Source: Lolium rigidum (Eukaryota > Streptophyta > Magnoliopsida > Poales > Poaceae). From it: DNA of 64,000 nucleotides. The notes below the pieces were generated by a model. The model saw only the letters and a list, made by a program, of their open reading frames with translations, had not been told where the DNA came from and did no database searches. Position numbers and translations under genes: made by a program. The stretch is taken from the NCBI RefSeq assembly GCF_022539505.1, contig NC_061508.1, positions 93,165,276 through 93,229,275 of the forward strand. The letters are read 5' to 3'. Of the stretch, positions 56,850 through 64,000 are shown one piece after another; positions within the stretch are counted from its first letter, which is position 1, and each line of letters starts with the position of its first letter.

Positions 56850-59640
56850 ATACGAGATGGCGGACGGCACGCCCGGTCACCTACGAGGATCCGCTCGACG
56901 ACCTCAAGAAGCAATACAACGAGATCAAGGCTACCCTCGAAGCCGACCTCATCGGCTCTTTTCGGAGAACCCGTTCCGGTGGCATCGGATGGAAGGGGTT
57001 CTCACCGGAAGGTGCACTCGATGGGGTAGACCTTTCTTCCCCGTCGGAGGAACGCACCGAGGGTCCGCGGCAAGAGATCAACTACACGGTGGCTCACTCG
57101 CTACACCGCCACTGCGAGAACTTGGTCAACGTCGCTGGAGCGTGTCGCTCCGCGCGTGATCCGAGAGATCATGAGCCACCGAGTACTCGCCGTCGGGACC
57201 AGCTCTCGGGACGCATCAAGGAGAGTTGCCATTCCGGTCCCGTCCACTGCTGCCATTTGCGTTGGCAGCACTTGCCGAAGTGCCGACTACACCGGCATTC
57301 CTCGTCTGCAGGAGTGGTGGCGACCCCGGTGACTACCGGTTCTTAATGGAGGCGCCTAAGGAGATCCCTCATGGGTACGCGTGCATGTATGTGCCGGATT
57401 GTGGTGATCGGGCACTCACAAACCAGGCCACAACATCGAGGGACTCCGGCGAAGACGAGGAGGAACGTCGGCAACGGAGCGGACGTGGCTAACTAAATAC
57501 GCCACACCGACGAAACTCCCGAGCCCGGCTCCCGCGGCTGGCTCGGAGCTGGAAAAGCAAACGTGGCGAGGCCAAGTACGCCACCCCGGCGAATCTTCGA
57601 GTGCAACTCCTACGGCCAGACACGGCGGATCGGATCGGTACCATGCGAGAGACCAGTTCGGCATGATGCCGAAAGAAGAGGCGGTCGGCTATTCCAAGCC
57701 GTACCACGACGATTACGAGATGATCCCGCTGCCACCAAAATATCGGCTCCCCGACTTCTCCAAATTCGGTGGATCAGATGGCTCCGGCTCCATCGAGCAC
57801 GTCGGCCGATACTTGGCTCAACTAGGACCGGCTTCGGTGTCGGATCAGCTACGCGTGAGGCTCTTTTCACGGTCCCTCACGGGATCGGCCTTTGGATGGT
57901 ACACCTCTCTACCGGCAAACTCCATCCGGTCTTGGAAGCGAGTTGGAAGAACAGTTCCATATGCAATACCATTCAGAAGCTTCCGAGTACGGCATTGCCG
58001 ATCTAGCACAACTACGTCGAAGCGCGGGAAACGGTGACGAGAATACATCCAGCGCTTCGGGAATCTTAGGAACCGATGTTATTCGGTTCGTATAACTGAA
58101 AAGGAAGCGATCGAGTTGGCGATAGCAGGCCTTGCAACACAGCTCAAGGACATGGCCTCCCAAGCGGATTATCCCTCACCGGCGCACATGGTTCGGAAAC
58201 TATCGGCATATGAACGAGCGCCACCCCGACTGTACCAAGACAAGTTCAAGCGTGCGGTAGTCATGGTCGATACGGAGGAGGATGAAGTGCTGCGGGAGGC
58301 CAAGAGATAGCGATGGCTGAGTGGACTCGGGGAGGAACCCCTGTGGCTCGCAAATGGGTAAAGCCACCGGGGCCGCCCGGAGGATTTGATTTTGACGTGA
58401 CCAAGGCCGAACAAATCTTCGACCTCCTCGCTCAAGGAGAAACGAGTTGACGGTTCCTGAGGGTCTCAAGTTCCCCACGGCGAAAGAGCTAAACGGAAAG
58501 CCGTCATCGCAAATTCCACAACTCGCTTTCCCATGCCACCAACGACTGCCGGGTGTGGCGTCGGCACATCCAAGCGGCGATAGAGAAGGGGCGGCTAATT
58601 TTCAACCGAGTACGCCATGAAGGTCGACACCCAACCCTTCCCCGCCGTTAACTTGGTAGAAATCACCTACCACGAAGGTTGCCGGTCGGGTCCCTCGTTC
58701 GGCATCAACATGGTAGGACACCGGAAACCACTGCGGCAAAGACGGAGATGAGGGCAGCTGCTCTCACGGCAAGGATACGGATGAGGCCGCTCCACGCGAT
58801 CGGCTCCGTCATGATGGCAAGCGCTATGTCACGGAGGGAGAGGTGAAGAATATAAGATATCGGCGACCCCTCTGCGATCACCTCCTCAACAAATATGTTA
58901 ATCGGTATGGTCAACGCCGGCGACCCAATTACGGTGATAGAGAAGATCGTTTGGCTAGAGAAGCCGGAAGATATCGTCGGCGAGGATCACGATGAGGAGG
59001 AGCATGAGCTCTATGCCACGGAAGCATCAAGGGAGCAAGACGACAACGCCGGGCATTGGGACTGCCCCTTCTTCGGTACACTGCTGGGATTCGGGAATGA
59101 GCCGATTGCCCACAATCGGCAATTGCCCAGAATGCAATCGAGAAAAAGAAGGAGGCAGCCAACGTGTCCGTGTTCGAGCGCTTAGGGCCTCTCCCACCAC
59201 AAAGCAAACGCGGCTGAGTCACCTCGTTGGGCAGATCTTGAAGATTCGGAAGACGAGGGAGAAGTGGAAGAAGACAGGTACCACCGGCCAAGGTGGTGCC
59301 CCGACGGACTCAGCCGTTCCCGAAGCGCGGGGTTCGGCGATTGCGCGGCCTGGAGGAAGCCGAAAGGTTGTACCTGCATACGCTAAGAAAGGCACGGCCT
59401 GATGCGGCTGCAAAGGTTCAGCGAACCCTGGATGAAGAGGGTCGTCCACGGAAAATGGAGTGGCGCCTAAACGAGAGGAAAGCCGATGATGAGACATCGG
59501 CGGCACAAACATGGTACTCGTCTTGCCGACGGAGCGTAGCGCTCCACGACTCTACGGAGCACACAAGGTGGACGACAGCAGGCGCATCAAGTCAGAGGTT
59601 GGGTTGGTTTCATCCAGCCTGACCAAGTAGCAAGATCAAA
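56850..59640 (+). pseudogene. Gypsy gag, degenerate; pol absent
   Basis: Blocks in order on the plus strand but in changing frames: DPLDDLKKQYNEIKATLEAD near 56886-56945, GSFRRTRSGGIGWKGFSPEG near 56958-57015 and RDPGDYRFLMEAPKEIPHGY near 57310-57380. The gag core follows: MIPLPPKYRLPDFSKFGGSD near 57720-57780, SRSLTGSAFGWYTSLPANS near 57868-57925, LEEQFHMQYHSEASEYGIAD near 57945-58005, GLATQLKDMASQADYPSP near 58126-58180 and YQDKFKRAVVMVDTEEDE near 58230-58285. A Cys-rich block near 59060-59135 (CPFF, HC and CPEC spacing) could bind zinc. RLRGLEEAERLYLHTLRKARP lies near 59345-59405. At least six frame changes and stops; it ends before the protease region. Confidence 0.82.
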
Positions 59641-60578
59641 CCAATGGGCAAACCAGGAGAGGCTGATCCTTGTGATCGGCCCCAAAAAAAAAATTTACGA
59701 AGGGAACTTACAAAACCTTCAACGAACAAGCAACATGGAGGCCGATTCCAGCAATCGGCCAAAATTATCCTCACCTACCTCTCTGCCTGGGTTCAACATG
59801 TTATCCAACAGAGCCGATACCATCAATTTTCTTGACGAGAATCGGCTCGGGGGGCACCCGAGTATATGGAAATATGAGGGTATACAACGAAGCATCTCAT
59901 CTTTTGTTGACGGGTATTGAAATATGGGGGCCGATGCACGGGTCGGCCGTAAAAATAAAAAGTGAAAATTCGAAAATTTTCGAGCACGGCCGATGCGGCG
60001 AGGCATCGACTTAAGGACATGAAAGCCGATGCAAGCAGGCATCGACTTCAGAATCAAGAAACAGCTGAAACGAAAAATTATCGGCTGACAGAGGAAGAAA
60101 AGAGGATCGGCTGTGGCACATTCTCGCCTCGAGTAAGAGCTCGGGGGGCAGTTCACCTTGAGGGCTTTCCGCTCAGAGAAGCCGATTTGTGTTCAAATCG
60201 GCTGACGCTGCATAAGGAACTTCCCCACACACGATCAGGCCCAGGTCTACACGGTTCATGCACGTATCCTCGTCTACGTTTTGCGTTGGGTCGAGACTCG
60301 GGGGGCAACAGGCCTGGTAGATTGCTCTGTTGAAGGACCGATGCGTTGTTATCGGCTCATTACGCATTGGCGAAGGGGACGAATCGGCAAGGTCAGTAGG
60401 AGGGAGAATCGGCTCAATTAGAAGGAATCGGCAAAATCAAGATTGGGGAAAAGTTCTTCATTGATTAAGAGGAGATTTCTTACATAAGGAGCTAATTGCT
60501 CTCAAAAGGGGAATACTAGGGGATACACTGCCCCATCTACTACTACGGCCCTATTCTAGAGGTCCTATCTATGGGCCA
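59641..60578 (+). other. 3' untranslated internal region with AGCCGAT repeats
   Basis: No gene. The words ATCGGC / GCCGAT occur more than twenty times in both orientations between 59660 and 60440. Pol would be expected before this point in an autonomous relative, so the junction near 59640 marks a large deletion or the design of a non-autonomous lineage. Confidence 0.7.
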
Positions 60579-61089
60579 TCACTGCCCTCGTCGTCGGCTG
60601 GCGTCGCCACTATCGGCGCTGCTCCCGGCGGGCTCGTCGTCGCTCCAATGGCCGCCGACCGGGCCCTCGTTGTCTTCATCTTCTTCGTCAGCGTCGTCTT
60701 CGTCGCTGTCGAAGTCGCTCAGATTGCCCGGCCAAGGGCAGAACCGCTTGGCCGGCGGCTCGTCGGAGGAGCCCTCGTCGTCGTCTTCCTCCTCCTCTTC
60801 CTGCTCCTCCTCCTCCCCGGGAGAAGTGAAGTCGCAGGAGAAGGCGTCGTCGTCACTCCCCTCTTCCGTTTCCCCAACGGCGAGGAAGCGGAGGTCGCTC
60901 TCCCCGTCCGTCAAGGACCGGGTGCGTCCTCGGACCGGACGGCGAAGTCGTGGTCCGATTCCTCCCTGCCGCAATGGCGCGGCGGGTGTTGGCTGCATGG
61001 ACCGCCGCCGCGTCGTACTCCGGCGTCGGCTCACGGGACGTGGAGGATTGGCTAGCAAGATCCGATGGAGCAGAGGAGGAGGAAGACAT
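60579..61089 (-). pseudogene. Antisense acidic extra ORF (aORF) of the gypsy element
   Basis: A minus-strand frame starts at ATG 61087-61089 (MSSSSSAPSDLASQSSTSRE..) and, after a frame change near 60970-61000, continues as an acidic product (60579 onward: repeated Glu/Asp runs, DSDEDDADEEDED, ending SGDASRRRGQ and a stop at about 60579). It is also open from an upstream ATG at 61142. Function unknown. It is strongly acidic with a Ser-rich N-terminus and no membrane segment. Extra ORFs in antisense orientation between pol and the 3' LTR are described for plant Tat-lineage Ty3/gypsy elements. The plus-strand frame over the same bases (60571-61227) is the Ser/Leu-rich shadow. Confidence 0.6.
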
Positions 61090-61360
61090 GGTGGCTGGGA
61101 AGGTTTTTTTTTTTTTGGAGTGCTAATGCGGAGGAGATACAAAGGAGAACTGTTCAGAACGGTTAAATCAAAGGAGGATATAGTGGAAATTCAATACCAC
61201 AGCAGTTTCCGAGGAAGTGGTGCCTAAAAGAAAGAAAAAACTGCCAGGTCACGCGGAGAAGTTGAGAAGGCAAGGCATCATCATGAGGGATACTGCGACG
61301 GTTACGCCACGACATGACCCGACGAAGGAAAGCGAGTGATTTTGGAATTACCAATTCCAA

Positions 61361-61374
61361 AACCGAGGGGCATG
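61361..61374 (+). other. Polypurine tract before the 3' LTR
   Basis: AACCGAGGGGCATG directly precedes the 3' LTR start; the purine run GAGGGG is the likely plus-strand primer. Confidence 0.6.
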
Positions 61375-62540
61375 TGTTATCACCAAGATTTGACCGAGTC
61401 GAGAGGTGGGCCGCGATCAAGATGGGCTTAAGGAAATATACGTGGAGAATTATATGAATCGGCTCGTTGGGCTTAATTGCCCGTGTATCTGTAACATATT
61501 AGACCTATTTTAGTTTAGAGATAGAATCTTAGTCGTGCACGGTTTAGTGCACGCCCACATTAGAAAGTCCGCTGGACTATAAATATGTACCTAGGGTTTA
61601 TGGAATAAACAACAACTCACGTTCAACCCCAAAAACAAACCAATCTCGGCGCATCGCCAACTCCTTCGTCTCGAGGGTTTCTATCGGGTAAGCGACATGT
61701 CTGCCTAGATCGCATCTTGCGATCTAGGCAGCACAAGCCCACGTTGTTCATGCGTTGCTCGTCTTGAAGCGCTTTTGATGGCGAGCAACGTAGTTATCAT
61801 TAGATGTGTTAGGGTTAGCATTGTTCTTCGTTTAAGCATGCTTACGTAGTGCAACCCTTGCATATCTAGCCGTCCTCTCGCCTATCTCAGGTGTGGGGGC
61901 GGCACCCCGCTTGATCATTATTTAGTAGATCTGATCCGTTACGATTGCTCCTTGTTCTACAAGGATTAGTTTAATATCTGCAATAGTTTGGCCTTACAAG
62001 GGGGGGGATCCTGTGGCACGTAGGGTGGCGTTCGCAAGTCCTAAACGGGATGTTCCTAGGATCAACTTCATGTTGGTTTTTTGGCCTTGTTTAGGATCGG
62101 CTTACGAGCACCGTGCGTGGCCATCCGGCCCAACTCTGGAGTAGGATGATCCGATTATGTGGTGAAAACCCTAAATCGTCGTAGATCTCATTAGCTTCAT
62201 CTTGATCAAGCGGGACCACCAAGTATTCGTACACCCCGTACGGATCATGGGTGGATCGGCTCTTTGAGCCGATTCACGGGATAACCCGAGAGCCGATCGA
62301 GGCTCGTATTTAACGTTTACATGTATGCCCTGCGGGGAAACTAAGCGAGGCAATCTCATCACCTTCCCGACCAGGTATAGGTCGGGTGGCACGCCCTTGC
62401 ACTTCGCAACGCCGCGTGTGACCAGAAGAGCATTGCGGGCCGTCGCTCGGAGGGGTCTCAGCCAGCCGCAGCTCTAGGCTCCCCCCGGCTCTACAGTGTT
62501 GACAAGGCCGCTGCCCGCCGGTGGGTTTTGGCAGTCAACA
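61375..62540 (+). repeat. 3' LTR of the young gypsy element
   Basis: 1,166 bp, from TGTTATCACC to ..GGCAGTCAACA, followed by CCATG. Confidence 0.9.
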
Positions 62541-64000
62541 CCATGTTAGTTTGTTTGAAGTATTAAACATGTTTTCTACACCCTAAACCCTACCCTTCTC
62601 AAAACCAAAGAGGAACCAATAAAAAAGAAAACAAAATAAAAGAAAAGGCATATGTGGGCCTATAGCCATAATTACAAATCTTGACCTATGCCTTTTTACT
62701 TTACCAAAATGGTCCCATTGTTAAACCCAACTAAACCCTAAACCATGATCATTTAGATCAAAGAGAAACAAAGAAGAAAAAGAGAAAATGTAAATAACAC
62801 CCCACATGAACCTATGGCCATTTTTGTGAAATCTTAACCTAGGCCATTTTAATTTGTTTAAATGGTTTGGAAGCCTTACTAAATTAATAAGAATCACTTT
62901 TGAATCAAAGAAATGCAAAACAAATAAAAATCAAAATCAAAACTCACTCACATATGATAATGGTCAATTTTGACATTTACATCAGGGTACTCACTTTGAG
63001 CCCCTGTATTAAGAAATTTTAAAACTAAACACTCTCAACTCTTTGCACCTCATCCAAGACCTCATCAAGGTGAACACTTTTGGTGCTGACCACCTTGACT
63101 GATTCCTTTTCTATTTCTTAGTATAAGTGGCAACATCAAATCAGAAACAAGATCATACCCATTTTGAATTTTCACAAATACTCTAATTTGCAAACCAACA
63201 CCACCCACAGATGCCTAACATTATTTGACTCACAGCCATGCAAAAGTTTGCCAAAATTTAAATTCAATTCTCTTTCGGCCATTACATCAAACACCTTGTA
63301 TGCATTAATCTACCAACTCCACACACTCATATATCCAGAGGTTTTAGGCCCACACCCTCACCTCTCTGGTCAAACTCAACACCCTCTTGCACCCAGTGAG
63401 CAAAGCCAAGCCTCAGAGACCATGAGCATGCACGATTTCTTCCAGTACCACACCATGCTGAGGTGCTCATGTCACCACTATGCCAACTCCCTCCCCTGCC
63501 CTCTCTGGTCCCTCTCACCTTGCCAAACCAGTTCACCTCACCCCCCTACACACGCCTGTACTCACCATCGATCGATGAGACGCATGCAACGACCAACACA
63601 CGACGCGCCCAGGACGCCCACCACACACCAGAGCGCGCCAGGACACGCCCTGGATGCGCCAGTACATGACGTCGCCCCGCTAACTCCGTCCACCTCTCAC
63701 CTTCAACGCTCGCCAGTAGACGCGCCACGCCACCAGCTAGCCGCCAGACAACTCCTCCCTCGCTCCCCTGCCCTGTCGCCGACGCCATCATCACCGTCCT
63801 CCGCCACGGTACTGGCCGCTCCCGTCACGCTCCTGCTCGCCACAGACCATCATTCGCGATGCCATCACGCCCGTCGTACTCGCCATGACGCCAGGAACCC
63901 CGCTGAGTCAGCGCCACGCCCCTCCGTTGTTGTAGCATCGTCGACGACGATGACCTGCTCGCACCCCCTCGGCCACCCCTCGCCGCTATAAAAGGAGCAC
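62541..64000 (+). mobile_element. Long TGTAACATCCC LTR, continuation to window end
   Basis: This resumes after the insertion (second CCATG) and runs to the window edge just past a TATA box. 62560-63300 is AT-rich, and 63300-63980 is C-rich and GC-rich, as in the leader-proximal part of long grass LTRs. The 275-codon frame at 63164-63991 is Pro/His/Thr-rich with no domain and is judged spurious. Confidence 0.62.
63986..63995 (+). promoter_or_regulatory. TATA box of the long LTR
   Basis: CTATAAAAGG, preceded by CACCCCTCGCCG, matching 13765-13774 on the minus strand and its surroundings. Confidence 0.6.

Larger units (their letters stand above)
55633..62540 (+). mobile_element. Complete non-autonomous gypsy element (6.9 kb) with perfect TSD
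   Basis: Two LTRs (55633-56796 and 61375-62540) start TGTTATCACCAAG and end ..TCAACA. The 5-bp duplication CCATG is at 55628-55632 and 62541-62545. The interior has a degenerate gag (to about 59640). No protease, reverse transcriptase or integrase follows; a 3' region rich in AGCCGAT / ATCGGC words and a minus-strand acidic ORF fill the rest. By eye the two LTRs differ at about 25-30 positions including indels over 1,165 bp, so the insertion is recent and is the youngest clearly dated event here. The gag family is widespread in Triticeae, and the antisense extra ORF fits Tat-lineage gypsy elements. Confidence 0.92.

Noticed and set aside
60571..61227. 218-codon plus-strand Ser/Leu-rich frame
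   Set aside because: Complement of the Glu/Asp-rich antisense ORF; the Ser and Leu runs are the expected shadow of GAG/GAC repeats.
62575..62745. Telomere-like CCCTAAA words
   Set aside because: Only isolated pairs of units (near 62581 and 62735); too few for telomeric DNA and within LTR sequence.
63164..63991. 275-codon plus-strand frame at the window end
   Set aside because: Pro/His/Thr/Ser-rich, no domain, lies within LTR sequence upstream of a TATA box; open because of C-rich composition.

Overview
The window is plant nuclear DNA, almost certainly from a Pooideae grass and most likely a Triticeae (wheat, barley, rye or Aegilops type) genome. The evidence is the nested LTR retrotransposons: LTRs beginning TGATACGTC followed by a TGGCGCCGTTGCCGG primer-binding site, gypsy LTRs followed by a GCGCCCACCGTGGGG-type site, and CACTA, PIF/Harbinger, Mutator and hAT elements. 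I found no intact host gene. Every coding region I recognise belongs to a mobile element or was carried by one, and nearly all are broken. The assembly has one 100-N gap at 16571-16670.

Layout. 1-3313: a decayed PIF/Harbinger transposase with a recognisable intron, then unassigned DNA. 3324-6550: a Mutator-like element (MULE) with about 377-bp terminal inverted repeats (TIRs), a perfect 10-bp target duplication and a minus-strand plant mobile domain (PMD) gene keeping three canonical introns. 6561-10324: mostly unassigned, with a 388-bp Mutator-type MITE. 10325-16114: pieces of three LTR retrotransposons in reverse orientation, nested in one another. 16115-31881: a block of TGATACGTC-LTR elements. 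Part collapses into the N gap, and part forms an LTR-internal-LTR-internal-LTR tandem (20125-31881) whose internal regions encode a family-specific ORF of roughly 200 codons and no recognisable gag or pol domain. 31882-32993: the reversed 5' end of another gypsy element.

32994-44624 is a lower-copy stretch carrying small elements, most with clear target duplications: Tourist-, Stowaway- and Mutator-type MITEs, a non-LTR retroposon interrupted by a hAT element, two PIF-like transposase relics and a tRNA-headed retroposon that holds a CACTA end. Parts of it look like an old diverged tandem duplication. 44625-47633: a gypsy 5' LTR and gag, cut off by a reversed gag-protease element (47634-54118). 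That element is itself split by a 5'-truncated LINE and is bounded by two LTR arms in inverted orientation. 54882-55497: a reversed LTR/5'-leader fragment. 55498-64000: a very long LTR (it continues past the window) into which a complete, young 6.9-kb gypsy element has inserted (55633-62540). That element has a degenerate gag, lacks pol and carries an antisense acidic ORF.

How the parts relate. The window reads as layered insertions, and target-site duplications give the order for several of them. The most informative items are the PMD-bearing MULE with its hairpin-studded TIRs, the tandem LTR array with its conserved orphan ORF and internal polypurine-like motifs, the pol-less gypsy with an antisense ORF, and the inverted LTR arms around the gag-protease element. 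Family names are given only as resemblance, because no database search was possible.
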